Shown here: positions 1-9,796 of the stretch, piece after piece
Position numbering within the stretch: the first letter of the stretch is position 1
Layout: each line of letters starts with the position of its first letter
Assembly: GCF_019059575.1 (NCBI RefSeq)
Contig: NW_024881506.1
Span: 1,798,001 to 1,862,000 of the forward strand
DNA: 64,000 nt
Reading direction: 5' to 3'
From: Amphibalanus amphitrite
Lineage: Eukaryota > Arthropoda > Thecostraca > Balanomorpha > Balanidae
Program-made: the position numbers and the translations under genes
Notes under the pieces: model-generated
The model's input: the letters and a program-made list of their open reading frames with translations, nothing else
Database searches by the model: none
What the model was told of the DNA's origin: nothing

Positions 1-36
1 TTTTCTTAAAAATTACACAGAAGACGTCAAATTGAT

Positions 37-370
37 GTGGGAGAAGGTACACTGAGAAAACAGTGTCCCGATTTTCGGGCTCAGAGACCAGTTTTCGGGC
101 TAATGTACCATATTCAAAACAGACAGCACATTTCGAGAATACTTTCTGAGCTAACGCCACATGGGCTCATACGATCCCTTAAATCGGTATCATTGATCGC
201 AGAAACAGAGCTCAGTCAGTACCCATTATCGGTGTCAAGCTCTAAAACTAGTCTCACTATGATACCAGTTTTCAGACTGATCCCCATTTTCGAGCTCACC
301 TGATTCCAGTTTGAGGGCTCAAATTGTGTGGTGAAGCCAATATTAGGGCTCACGTCATCGCTTTTCGGGG
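37..370. repeat. Dispersed repeat built on TTTCGGGCTCA-like words
   Basis: The stretch repeats short words such as TTTCGGGCTCA and TTTCGGGCTAATGTACC. Closely related words in the opposite sense (GAGCCCGAAAAG, TTTCGGGGCTAATGTAC) recur at about 9490-9670. This looks like one low-complexity dispersed family or the two ends of a decayed element. The open frame across it has no recognisable domain and I do not call it a gene. The remainder up to about 1090 is non-coding with nothing identifiable. Confidence 0.45.
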
Positions 371-1089
371 CTTTGGTAAAAGCTGGATTGCGTCAGCTGG
401 CTGGCCAGCTGGCGACGCACGAAAGGTATTTAATTTTAGATATACCTAAGCGCGGTAGTAGGATGGACATAAATATTTCAAATGGCTTTAAATGAAAAAT
501 TGATTGGTAAATATTTATTCTTTTATATCTAGCATTGATATGTAAGAAGCTCTGCTAGCGCCACCATACGGCGCCAGCTGGCAAAAAATCCAGTTAATAC
601 CAGAGCCCGCTTTTCGTCCGATGCAGCCCCTCCTCCCCCTCCCCCGTGTCCAGCAGCTGCGAATAAGACGAAGCCGCGGACAAACTTTTTTTTTGCTCGG
701 CCAGCCTAGCGCCAGTCTCGAGCGGTGGGACAGTTAACCCGGCAATTTTGGCCGGGATGCAAAAGTTACGTTAAACCGGTTTATGTTAACCCGGGAGCAA
801 ATAACAACGTGGGAGCCTATCTTAGGTGTGGCAAAGCTAACGGATTACTTACTTGTTGCCGAGGTGCCCAAAGAAGGTACTGGAACCGAAAACACAACAT
901 TGGTTCATGTATTTATTAACATTCATACACACAGTCATACTTGTGCAAGGTGTCAGTGTTCGGTTGTGGGGTGTAATAGCCAGGGAAAAAGTTCTATGAA
1001 CTGAAAAACCCGGCGCCTATTACTTCGCAACATGGTTGTGTATTCAACATGAACTGCAAGGAGTGCAGACGACATTGCCTGTGCTAACT

Positions 1090-2150
1090 TAACGTCTCAC
1101 GGGCAGCGCCGCGCTCTGACACCTTGGTCCCAGAAGCGGCGGCGTTTCTGACCGCAAATCGCCGGAGAGCCGGTCGACGCCGTTGAGGGGACTGAGCAGG
1201 CCGCTGCCAGCTCCACCTTCACGTCCGCGCGGAGCAGCTCGGTGTGCGGCGGCGGCTCATCGCGCGGGCCGCACCCGTCCGTCCGCTGCACGAGCCGCTT
1301 TTCGATCCGACAGCGCAACACCGGCACGCCATTGTGCTGGCTGAGCGGCGGCAGCGGCACGTAGGCAACAAAACAGTAGAAATCGATGGGCCTGGATCGG
1401 CGTTGCCAGCAACGCCGGCAGCGGCGCGGCGGGAGGCGCCAGTGCCGCCGTCGGGGACGTGTGCCCTTCGCTGCGCTCATTCGAGTTGGCCGGCCGGCCG
1501 CGCGGCGTAGTCCTTTTGACATGGTGCGAGAAGAGCCGGATGAAGGTGGACTTTTTATTGGCGTTGCTGGTGCTCACGCCGCCGGCGTCCAGTTTGGGCG
1601 GCAAGTCCGAGTACCAGGAGTCGGACAAGTCCCGCGCGAACGCCGCCAGCCGGTCGTCGTCACTGCTGGCGGCGGCCCGCCGACGGCGCTGCCTCAGAAT
1701 CGGACGAGTCGGTGGTACTGAGCACCTCGCGGGACGGGTAGCTGGGAGTGGGCCGGCCGCGGCCCCTGCCAGGCCGCGCCACCTTCACCGGCGCAGCCGC
1801 CTTCAAACTGCCCTTGCTGGGCGGCGGGTTGGTCGGCGGAGGCGGCAGCGGTGCCTCGACGTCAGTCCGAGTCGCTGTCACTGGGCGGCCGCCGCGGAGA
1901 CGGCTTCTGTTTGACCCGCAGCCGGCCTGGGCCGGCTCGGCGCCCTCGGCCGGCGGCGCGCGCCGTTTCGAGCGTTTCACCTTTTCACTGTTACTCTCGC
2001 CTGGTCCTCAGCGTCGAGCGGCTCGGCGCTGTTCGGTTTCATGTGGCCCATGCTGCTGGGAAACTCGGGTGGGGACAGCTTTCTGACTGGAGTGCCGTCG
2101 AAGATGGAGGAGACGGGGGTGCTCGCAGAGTCCTTGCCCAATGCCCATGA
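1090..2150 (-). pseudogene. Decayed or error-laden host-like coding stretch with an AT-hook-like motif
   Basis: Minus-strand protein-like sequence continues across this GC-rich stretch but jumps between all three frames. Reading leftwards from about 2140, it includes an acidic serine stretch (PSDSDSD), a proline run followed by an AT-hook-like GRGRGRP near 1740, a TTDSSDSEAA acidic patch near 1700, then a segment beginning SSDDDRLAAFARDLSDSWYS near 1650, and PIDFYCFVAYVPLPPLSQHN near 1370. Nuclear scaffold proteins such as the AF4/FMR2 (Lilliputian) group combine Ser/Asp-rich, basic and AT-hook-like parts, so one is a speculative candidate; I cannot show homology. At least three frame changes are needed, so it is either a pseudogene or a real exon with indel errors. 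The two LTR elements in this window keep long intact frames, which argues mildly for true decay. Confidence 0.35.
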
Positions 2151-2274
2151 TAGAGCCGAGGCTCCACTGGACGCCCAGCTTAATCGGGCTATCGCCGCCC
2201 TCCTTCTATGGTGGATTCTTCGGCCCCCTACAGCCACTAGGGCCATCATATACTCCCAGATGGCGGCACCTAGG

Positions 2275-2560
2275 GGATGAGGGGGGAGGGGGTGTCTGGG
2301 CCACTTGTCCACCTCGTGGCGTCGCCAGCGACGCCTGCGAGTCGGAGCAAATGATTATGGGGTCTTCCTCGAAGGACGGGTGCTTCAGGAGATGTTGCTT
2401 TGCCGTCTTGAGCGCCACCATCTCAGATCGGTAAATGGAGCAAATCCTCCCCGCCGCCTCCCGCAGTACCAATGTTGTACTGTCTGGGTGCTCGGTGAGG
2501 ACCCCAGCGCCGCCTTCCTATTACTCCCCCGGTCGCAGACCCGTCGACCCAGGCCCACGT
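2275..2560 (-). pseudogene. Fragment of a non-LTR retrotransposon RNase H domain
   Basis: Read on the minus strand, the translation WVDGSATGG is followed, after a one-base frame change near 2513, by a segment containing REAAGRICSIYRSEMVALKTA and then IIICSDSQASL. The order DGSAT, then a Glu in the AEM/SEMVAL helix, then D in CSDSQASL is the RNase HI domain found at the C-terminus of many LINE polyproteins. The domain is incomplete and frameshifted, with no reverse transcriptase beside it, so it is a dead remnant. It abuts the decayed host-like stretch on its left. Confidence 0.7.
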
Positions 2561-3244
2561 CGCACGCTGGGGGAGCGCTCCCAGGCACGCCTCCGCAGCA
2601 CTCCTCCTCGCTGTCGCGGACGCCCCGATCGGCAGCCGGTCCAGGTGGACAGTGACGCCGTCTGTTGGCGTCTACGGGGGCAGTCTCGTGGATAAGCGCG
2701 CCTCGGCGGGCAGCGCCACTCCAGTGGTCCCACACCGCTCCCCCGCGCTCTCTCCAGCCGGTCACTGACTTCAGTCACGGTTGGGGGGGGGGGGGGCTTC
2801 CGCCACGACGCGGCGGGTCCTCCGACGGGAGGGAGAGCGCCTTCGCCAGTAGGCGCGATGCCAGCGCATCCCTCCTCATCTCTCCATCGGCACGACGCCC
2901 GCCTCGGCCCTCACGGCGAGTCTTGGAGCATGGAAATCGGGCAGCCAGTGATGACTCATGCTACCATCAGCATCTCCGCCTCCAGGACGCCAAGATGTGT
3001 GGCCGCAGCCGCAGGCAGCCACGCCGACCCCGCTGCCCGCATGCCCAAGTAGTCTCGAATCGCTGACACCTCTCCTGAAACAAGAGTGGTGTCGTAAACT
3101 TAAACCCCTTGCTGGCGCCCGCCAGCCGCGACAACACCGCCACACCAATTTTTGTGACCCCGGAACTTCCGTCCCGAGCCTTATTTCACGGCACGATGCT
3201 ACAGTGCGCTACACGTATTGTGGTATTCAGCTTCCATGGAAACA

Positions 3245-3451
3245 TGTTGTATTCACGCTCAATGCACTCAGATCAACCAGCAGCACAGAGCAACTAGCAG
3301 CACACCCGCGCACAACGCTCTCGCTGAGCCCACTGACCGCCCCTCCCGAGCCGCCAATCGCCCCGGGCCGCAGTCACCGCACCAGCGCACGATCCTGACA
3401 CGGGCGCGCCCAGGCCCAGCTGTTTCGGGGTGCATCGCCAACTATTTCACA
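3245..3451 (-). repeat. 3' LTR of the 3245-7876 element
   Basis: Partner of the repeat at 7670-7876. The pol stop codon (3449-3447) is formed by the first bases of this LTR (TGTGA), so the polyprotein reads exactly to the LTR edge. Confidence 0.95.
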
Positions 3452-6400
3452 CCCCTCCCTGACCATCAGGGTCACAACACCACCGCTTGGGCGGGCGGCG
3501 GACACGCTGACTCCGCCTTAAAACAGGGATCGCCAATTCAGTCAGCCCAACTGATGACTGCGGTACTGACACACCCGAAGTTTCCGCCCGCGACACCGGC
3601 GGCTCCAACTGACCCACACCCACCGGCGTCATAGGCGCGGGTACATCAACATACAGTGGCAAGTCGGCGTCCTCGTCATGGCTCTCACTGCACCGCAGCG
3701 CCTGATCCACACAACGTCGCAGATCTTTCACATGTCGCGGAATACCATCTACCGTCACTACCTGTTGGGATACAATACCAGTGACAGTCCCCCGCCTCGA
3801 CGGCTCTGTGCACCGCGTGCCGCGCCGTCTCACCCATACAATGTCCCCCACATTCAGCCCGACAGCCCCTTCAGGTGGGGGAGCTTCCGCTGCATTCGGC
3901 TCGGAATCGCATTCCGTCGCAGCTAACTCGCCACTCCCCGGCTGCACACAGTCTCGCACCACGTAACGATACACACGGCCAGCGGGGCTATCGTCAGCAT
4001 CTCCACCGTCACGCGGAGCCACATTATACAAATGTACTGCTTCGGCGACTGAACACTGCTTTCTCGCGGCAATGACTTTAATTGTGCGGTGGTTGCGCTC
4101 AACGACACCGTTGCCGCTCGGTACATGGGCAGCTCTGAACCGCAGCGTCACATTCCACCGTGCAGCGAAAGACGCGAAATGACGGGCGCGGAACGCAGTA
4201 TCATTATCGCACAAAATCTCCACAGGTGCACCCCGCTCATAAAATACCTCTTCCAGCTTCTGCACAACACTAGCTGAGTCCTCACGGCGGAGCAGTCGCC
4301 ACAAACAGTACCGCGAAGGTCCACAGTCCACAATGGTCAGATAAGACTGACCACCAAAGTGAGTCACATCGATGGCCAGTCGCCGCCAGGTTTCCGGCAC
4401 CTCCAGCGTCCCATGACGCCACTTCACTGGCGCCGGGTCGATTGCACGGCACACGTCACAGTTCTCCACAGCAGCCCGCGCCCGAGCTCGTGTGACCGCC
4501 GGCCCGATACACCGCCGCGCGAAATATAACGTTCGACGGACGCCGGGGTGACCGGCGCTGACATGCACCTCGTCAACAGTGACAGCGCGCTCACCATGCT
4601 CTGCCACCATCCCCTCACCGACATTCACCGCCGCCGCGGCACCGGCAGCCGGCACAGCCGCGGCCGCTGCACCCACACAGTCCGCTGTCTCAGCACCGGC
4701 AGCCGGCCCAGCTGCGGCCGCTGCACCCACACAGTCCGCTGTCTCAGCACCGGCAGCCGGCCCAGCCGCGGCCGCTGCGCCCACACAGTCCGCTGTCTCA
4801 GCACCGGCAGCCGGCACAGCCGCGGCCGCTGCACCCACACAGTCCGCTGTCTCAGCACCGGCAGCCGGCCCAGCCGCGGCCGCTGCACCCACACAATCCG
4901 CTGTCGCAGCACCGGCAGCCGGCCCAGCCGCGGCCGCCGCACCCACACAGTCCGCCGGCCAGCCGGCCGCCGCCGGGCCGTTGCACATGCCGGAGTCCGC
5001 GCCCCCGGCCGACTCAGCCCCGCCGCTCAGCCACACCCTGGGCACACGCGTCAGAGCGTCCGCGTGATTTTCCGCTGAACGGACCAGCACAACGGACAGA
5101 CTGAGGCCGAACTCGGCAGCCAACTGGCAGATTGTGTCCACACGGCGTCTGATAAGCATCTCACTGTGCGCCCTCGTACGGAGGCGGGCACGGCCAGTCA
5201 GTGCATTGCTCACCCATCTGTGCACAGAGGTCGAGTCCGTTCGCAGCTCGATCACGCGCATGTTCCATGCCACAGCCAGGTTCACACCTCGGATTGCGGC
5301 ATCCAGTTCTGCCATGTTGATATGTGCGGACTCGTTTTTGCGCAGCCAGCACGCATCTTCGATGACGCTGCCGTCCGGTAGCTCCACGACGACGCCCGCG
5401 GCCAGCGAACTAGCGTCAGTCCACACCACGACCCGCTCACCCTCCACACACCACACTCCACGGGCAGGATCATCAGTGGCCAGCCGGGTCGAGATAGCGT
5501 CCATCAGCTCAGAGATAGTCGAGTCTTCGATGACGTCATCCCAGCCGATTGTCGCCTCGTTCACCCGGCGCTTCAACCACGCCACCGCGGGACGCAGCCA
5601 CCCGCAGACCGGCAGATGGGCGACGAGACGCCCGCACCACGAGAACACAGCCCGCCGCGTCACACGGGCCGGCGGGTCATCAACCGCGTTATCCCGCGAC
5701 CAGCGGAGCGTGTCACCACCGTCACCCCCCGGTCGCACCCGCAAACCCAGTAGACGGGCCCCGTCAGCTGCCCGCTCTGGCGGCTTACATTCTAGCCCGT
5801 ACTCAGCAAAGTGCTCAATTACCCTGTCTGCACTAGCGACATCCTCATCAACAAGCAAATCATCAACGTAGGGAAGCACCGCTCGCTGAACACTCGGGTC
5901 CTGCTCTAACACAGTGCGAACCACAGCCTTCATCACTTGGGGACTGACGTTAAGTCCGAAACCTAAGCGCGTCAAGCAGTACCGCCGCCCCTTCACAACC
6001 ACAGTTTGAAAGGGCCACAGCTGCTGATGGACATGGAGCTGTAGATACGCCTTCCGCAGATCGACCACCGCCACTTTCGTGCCATGACGCCGCCACTTTC
6101 GCAACACGTCCGCACACACATCACTGTCAGCGGTATGGGCGGTTACAAAGTCATTAAGTTCTCGAAAGTCCATGACAGGACGCACTTTTGATTTGTTTTT
6201 CTGCTGGACGGCTAAGAGCGGTACCAGCCCTCTCGGTGGTCCATGCTGCTGCTCGTCATGAGGCACCAGCCAGCCCCTCTCGATCCAATCGTCCAGCTCC
6301 GCGTCGTACTCGTCTCTCGCCGCCGGCGGCACCGCGTACTCAGCAATCGAATTACTGAGACAATCAGGAATCCGTCCACCGTCCCACTTCCACGCCACTG

Positions 6401-6926
6401 TCCAGCGCCGCGACTCCGAGTCAAACCGCACAGTAAAGTCCGGTGCATCCACCACCAATGGTGCCCGAGCGCCAGTAGCACAAAACCGGGCCTCGCTCGG
6501 CGACAGCACGGTCACCCCTCCCAGCGCACCAATCCCAGACATGCCGAGCACCATGTCAGCACCGAGCGGCCGCTGGTCCACCACCAACGCCTCCAACACG
6601 GCGCGCCGGCCAGTCGGCGTCTCAACCTCCACACTGCCGACCCCGCGACAGAGAAGGGATCCACCGCTGATAGTAGTGACATCGACCCGCCGCGGACGCC
6701 ACCGAGCACAAAACGGCGCACAGATGATGGTGTCCGTGCTGCCCGTGTCGATCAGTGCCCGGCAGATCCTGCCGTCCACCCTCAGCTGCATGACTGGTAG
6801 AGCGCCGCTCAGGGCTGCCTCGGAGAGGACACCGGCGCTGGCGCGTCCTCCCCTGCTTCGTTTCCCCTCAGACGGCGAGGACAGGTGGCAGCGAGGTGTC
6901 CCGGCTGCCCACAGGTCCAGCAGCAC
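3447..6926 (-). CDS. pol: Pol polyprotein: protease, reverse transcriptase, RNase H, integrase
   Basis: The open frame is 1159 codons and is probably expressed as a gag-pol fusion by -1 frameshifting, so its own first ATG (6926) need not be used. Domains in order: aspartic protease with active site DTGS near residue 60; reverse transcriptase with VDLRKAYLQ and the catalytic YVDD at about 353-356; RNase H with WTDASS near 503, NMAELDAA and RTDSTS; an Ala-rich tandem-repeat linker at about 649-762; integrase with an HHCC-type zinc site (GHPGVRR...CDVC) and D-D-E residues in AIDVTHF, CDNDTAF and GVVERNHR. All key residues I can locate are present, so the enzyme set looks intact. The linker between RNase H and integrase is unusual. 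The stop codon uses LTR bases. Confidence 0.93.
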   Translation of the reverse strand: MLLDLWAAGTPRCHLSSPSEGKRSRGGRASAGVLSEAALSGALPVMQLRVDGRICRALIDTGSTDTIICAPFCARWRPRRVDVTTISGGSLLCRGVGSVEVETPTGRRAVLEALVVDQRPLGADMVLGMSGIGALGGVTVLSPSEARFCATGARAPLVVDAPDFTVRFDSESRRWTVAWKWDGGRIPDCLSNSIAEYAVPPAARDEYDAELDDWIERGWLVPHDEQQHGPPRGLVPLLAVQQKNKSKVRPVMDFRELNDFVTAHTADSDVCADVLRKWRRHGTKVAVVDLRKAYLQLHVHQQLWPFQTVVVKGRRYCLTRLGFGLNVSPQVMKAVVRTVLEQDPSVQRAVLPYVDDLLVDEDVASADRVIEHFAEYGLECKPPERAADGARLLGLRVRPGGDGGDTLRWSRDNAVDDPPARVTRRAVFSWCGRLVAHLPVCGWLRPAVAWLKRRVNEATIGWDDVIEDSTISELMDAISTRLATDDPARGVWCVEGERVVVWTDASSLAAGVVVELPDGSVIEDACWLRKNESAHINMAELDAAIRGVNLAVAWNMRVIELRTDSTSVHRWVSNALTGRARLRTRAHSEMLIRRRVDTICQLAAEFGLSLSVVLVRSAENHADALTRVPRVWLSGGAESAGGADSGMCNGPAAAGWPADCVGAAAAAGPAAGAATADCVGAAAAAGPAAGAETADCVGAAAAAVPAAGAETADCVGAAAAAGPAAGAETADCVGAAAAAGPAAGAETADCVGAAAAAVPAAGAAAAVNVGEGMVAEHGERAVTVDEVHVSAGHPGVRRTLYFARRCIGPAVTRARARAAVENCDVCRAIDPAPVKWRHGTLEVPETWRRLAIDVTHFGGQSYLTIVDCGPSRYCLWRLLRREDSASVVQKLEEVFYERGAPVEILCDNDTAFRARHFASFAARWNVTLRFRAAHVPSGNGVVERNHRTIKVIAARKQCSVAEAVHLYNVAPRDGGDADDSPAGRVYRYVVRDCVQPGSGELAATECDSEPNAAEAPPPEGAVGLNVGDIVWVRRRGTRCTEPSRRGTVTGIVSQQVVTVDGIPRHVKDLRRCVDQALRCSESHDEDADLPLYVDVPAPMTPVGVGQLEPPVSRAETSGVSVPQSSVGLTELAIPVLRRSQRVRRPPKRWCCDPDGQGGV
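4638..4980 (-). repeat. In-frame 57-bp minisatellite inside pol (six units)
   Basis: Six tandem 57-bp units encode a 19-residue Ala/Gly/Pro repeat of the type ADCVGAAAAAGPAAGAET between RNase H and integrase. Units 1-6 carry G,G,V,G,G,V at one position, suggesting that a three-unit block duplicated once. The unit length is a multiple of three, so the frame is kept. The long plus-strand open frames across this stretch are antisense shadows. Confidence 0.9.
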
Positions 6927-7654
6927 CGCGGCCCGATCAGTCTCCGATCCCGCGGCGGCTGCCGCCCTGGTGTTGGCTGATTTCGCTGCGCCGCGGCAGC
7001 GGATGCAGAGGCACGCTCGTCACTGAGAAGCGCTCGAGCCCTCGTTAGCACGCTGGCCAAATCCAGTCCTTCAGCCCGAGACCCTGCTCGGAGCGCCTGG
7101 CGCACGGCTTCCGGCAGGCCGGCCACGAAGGCGCAGCACAGTCCACGCTCCGGCATGCCTCCGAATAGCGCCGCCAGACGTCTGAGGTCCGCTAAAAATA
7201 CATCTGCGGCCTCGCCCGGTCGCAGACGACGCACAGAGAATGCTTCATAGGCTGCGTGCTCGTCCATTGCGAATGCGGTGAACAAGGCGTCACGCACTGC
7301 GTCCAGGGAGCCTCGACTAGCATCCGGAAGCTGTGACCAGACAGCGAATGCACCACCAGTGAGCCGAAGCGGCAAAACGGACATCACAGGCACACCGCGC
7401 AGCTGGCACAGAAGCTCAGTCCGCTGAAGCCACTCCACAACGTCCGGCGTCCCGCTGAACTCGGGAATTAGGCGTGCATCGAATGGTGGTCCTGCGGTAA
7501 CGGCTGATGCCACAGACGACGGCGTCGGGGCCCCGGGCGACATCACAGGGGTCGCCCCCAAAGCAGGAACGCACGCCGTCCCACCAGAAGTCGCGATGGC
7601 AGCGACGGTGCTTCTCGAAGATGACATAGCTGTAGATGTTGCACCGCAGTTCAT
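6809..7654 (-). CDS. gag: Gag of the LTR element
   Basis: A 281-aa capsid/nucleocapsid protein if started at the ATG at 7654, which lies just outside the 5' LTR. The frame stays open into the LTR (an ATG at 7738), but that start would be inside the LTR, so 7654 is preferred. The N-terminal part is Thr/Ala/Pro-rich. A capsid-like helical region follows, including RLRPGEAADVFLADLRRLAA, which resembles Ty3-type capsids. Near the C-terminus is a CCHC zinc knuckle (CWTCGQPGHLAATC, spacing C-x2-C-x4-H-x4-C), typical of RNA-binding nucleocapsid. The last 118 bases overlap the pol frame. Expected role: particle assembly and RNA packaging in the cytoplasm. Confidence 0.88.
   Translation of the reverse strand: MNCGATSTAMSSSRSTVAAIATSGGTACVPALGATPVMSPGAPTPSSVASAVTAGPPFDARLIPEFSGTPDVVEWLQRTELLCQLRGVPVMSVLPLRLTGGAFAVWSQLPDASRGSLDAVRDALFTAFAMDEHAAYEAFSVRRLRPGEAADVFLADLRRLAALFGGMPERGLCCAFVAGLPEAVRQALRAGSRAEGLDLASVLTRARALLSDERASASAAAAQRNQPTPGRQPPRDRRLIGPRCCWTCGQPGHLAATCPRRLRGNEAGEDAPAPVSSPRQP
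6860..6866 (-). promoter_or_regulatory. -1 ribosomal frameshift site between gag and pol
   Basis: On the coding strand the heptamer is G-GGA-AAC, in the correct register of the gag frame (codons AGG GGA AAC), within the gag/pol overlap. Pol lies exactly in the -1 frame. Nine bases downstream starts a potential hairpin: GAGGAC (6850-6845) pairs with GTCCTC (6830-6825) around a GC-rich 14-base loop. Heptamer, spacer and stem match the canonical -1 frameshift layout. Confidence 0.82.
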
Positions 7655-7669
7655 GTTGCCGAAATAGCT

Positions 7670-7876
7670 TGTTGTATTCACGCTCAATGCACTCAGATCA
7701 ACCAGCAGCACAGAGCAACTAGCAGCACACCCGCGCACAACGCTCTCGCTGAGCCCACTGACCGCCCCTCCCGAGCCGCCAATCGCCCCGGGCCGCAGTC
7801 ACCGCACCAGCGCACGATCCTGACACGGGCGCGCCCAGGCCCAGCTGTTTCGGGGTGCATCGCCAACTATTTCACA
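7670..7876 (-). repeat. 5' LTR of the 3245-7876 element
   Basis: This 207-bp repeat has TG...CA termini and matches 3245-3451 base for base as far as I can read. On the coding strand it begins TGTGAAATAG and ends ACAACA. Confidence 0.95.
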
Positions 7877-7881
7877 AAACA

Positions 7882-9480
7882 TCAACTAATTTGGACGCTC
7901 AAACATGGGAGTCAGGAGTGGTTAAGGCCCAGAGCGTTCTGTCTGGTTTATAAAACCTTGGCCAGCAGATGTAAAGTGCTTTTTGTATAAGTGGCTTAAT
8001 TTTGACGCAAAAGGGCACTAACCTTCGGCGCAAATAATGCAGAAATTTCAGCGCAAATTGCAAAATAGCTTGCGCCGAACTTCGGCGCATGACGGCTTCA
8101 CGGGCGTCCGGCGTACCATATGGATGTTTTCCAGTTTGGGCTGCAGGTTTTAGCTCTAGGTTTTAGACTGTAGGTTTTGGGTTGGGTTGGGCTAGGCTGG
8201 GCTGGGCTGGGCTGGGCTGGGCTGGGCTGGGCTGGTTGGGGTGGTTGGGTTGGGTTGGATTAGGTTAGGTAAGTTTAGGTTAGTTTAGTTTAGGATAGAT
8301 ATGAATACCTATTTTTTATAAGTTGAATTACTTTTTTCATTTTGTAGCATCATATGCCTTCCACCTTTGAACTGCCATATTCAAGCACCAGAATAAGTAT
8401 GGACTTGAACCTTTTCCAGTCTGGATGCCTGTATGGAAGTTGTGTCAAATCATGCAGTTGAAGGTATTGTAACCACAAATAAGAGCTCATGACTCAAGTC
8501 TCAACTTGTCCATAATTGGTTATCTTGATGTATACTTGTAGACCCTTCCTCTTACTTGGCACACAGGCATGGTGTCACAGTGTTCTAAAATTGGATTTCA
8601 ATTGGGTGTCCCAATAAAAAAAATCTGAAGACAAAATGAGATAGATTTAGTCTATCCGCAAAACTGCATAATGCCATTTTTACCTCAGATTTTGTCAGAA
8701 CCTTCACAGGATCTGAAATGAAATGATGTAGAGTAGATGCATCAACTGTCAAGTCATGCGTAACCTGGCAGCTGGCTGTTAAATCAAACTTTTGACATAT
8801 TTTTTTAGCAAAGATGAAATAAAGCCACTTGTCATATTTTTAGGATGAAAATATTTTCCCCATCATGTGTGGTTATTCACCTAAAATTCTGAAACATGGA
8901 ACACTGTCATACCAGCATTCCATCATGTCAACCAGCATTCCGCAGCATGTTAGCAGAAGCAGCAGCATGTTATAACTTATAAGTATATGAAAGATCCAAA
9001 TAGGTTGTAGGTTGGTAGGTATTGGTACTAAGTTTAAAGTACTAAGTTAGTAGGCAAGGTTAGGATTAATTTTAGTTGAGCATCAAGATAACCATTACGA
9101 ACAAGTAACAAAATCCTTACCTACCCTTGAAAGCATTGCTTCAATCACATCATCACGAAGAACCAGACAAAAATTTTGCATATTCTTACACTATTTGACA
9201 TCCTGAATCCAGATATGATGCTTTCATGTGGCGCAAATACAAGAAAAACGAATAATCAAACCCGTGCGTATTCGTATCAACGGCGCCACAATTGTAGATC
9301 AGACCTTTTCTGAACAAATGCCACCACAATTTTAATTGATAAGGGATTAAAATGGCATGAGCAACAACATCTTGATTTTTTCTAAAAGATAGCGATAACT
9401 GATAACTAATAACTTACCATTCATTTTGAAATCACGGCGGTAGGTACACCAACACATGGCACTGAAAACAGCAAAAGACG
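7882..9480. other. Non-coding AT-rich region
   Basis: No convincing coding sequence. The stretch at 7925-8110 has palindromic GCGCAAATT / TTGCGCCGAAC words and may be a decayed MITE. A pentanucleotide tract occurs at 8167-8310. The rest is AT-rich unique sequence. Confidence 0.5.
8167..8310 (+). repeat. (GGGCT)n tract grading into TTAGG-like repeats
   Basis: A run of GGGCT pentamers (about 8180-8235) passes into GGTTGGGTTGG and then GATTAGGTTAGGTAAG and TTTAGGTTAG. TTAGG is the ancestral arthropod telomere repeat, so the second half could be a degenerate interstitial telomere-like stretch, though it could equally be a drifting microsatellite. Confidence 0.6.
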
Positions 9481-9699
9481 GAATGGCGGAATGTCGTATG
9501 GAGCCCTAAAACGCAGCTCGAATTGAGCCCGAAAAGGAAGACGAACTGATGCCGCTTTCGGGGCTAATGTACATACTTTGAGCCCGAAAAGGGCGCCTAA
9601 CTGATCCCGATTTTAAAATCATACAGATTTGAGCCCTGTTTTGGCACTAATATGAGCCCTTATTCAAAAATGTTCTCAAAGTGTTTTCTGAGTGTATGC

Positions 9700-9796
9700 C
9701 AAGTTTCAAGTTGATAGCTTAAGCGGTTCTTGAGTTATTCAAGAAAAACGGAGGGGGGTCGGATCCGACCTCCCCCCCCCCCCAGGCGGTCGCGGG
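9700..9796 (+). repeat. Right-end fragment of a TTAA-type element
   Basis: The stretch ends in a G-run, the palindromic stem TCGGATCCGA, a C-run and then GGCGGTCGCGGG directly before TTAA (9797-9800). This is the terminal architecture of the TTAA elements described below. The matching left end was not found nearby, so it is a fragment or half of a decayed copy. Confidence 0.6.

Larger units (their letters stand above)
3245..7876 (-). mobile_element. Complete LTR retrotransposon (PR-RT-RH-IN order)
   Basis: Two 207-bp direct repeats that look identical by eye bound the element, starting TGTTGT and ending TTCACA on the plus strand. It is flanked by the 5-bp duplication AAACA at 3240-3244 and 7877-7881. 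Transcription runs on the minus strand: 5' LTR at 7670-7876, gag, pol in the -1 frame, a purine tract (AGGGAGGGG) directly before the 3' LTR at 3245-3451. Domain order protease, reverse transcriptase, RNase H, integrase fits Ty3/Gypsy or BEL/Pao; I cannot assign the clade safely. No standard TGG-initiated primer site follows the 5' LTR, and the likely gag ATG lies only 15 bases inside it. Identical LTRs and open frames indicate a very recent insertion. Confidence 0.95.

Noticed and set aside
4548..5871. Plus-strand open frames of 162-245 codons
   Set aside because: Antisense to pol; the Ala-rich and Arg-rich translations come from the 57-bp repeat and GC-rich codons.
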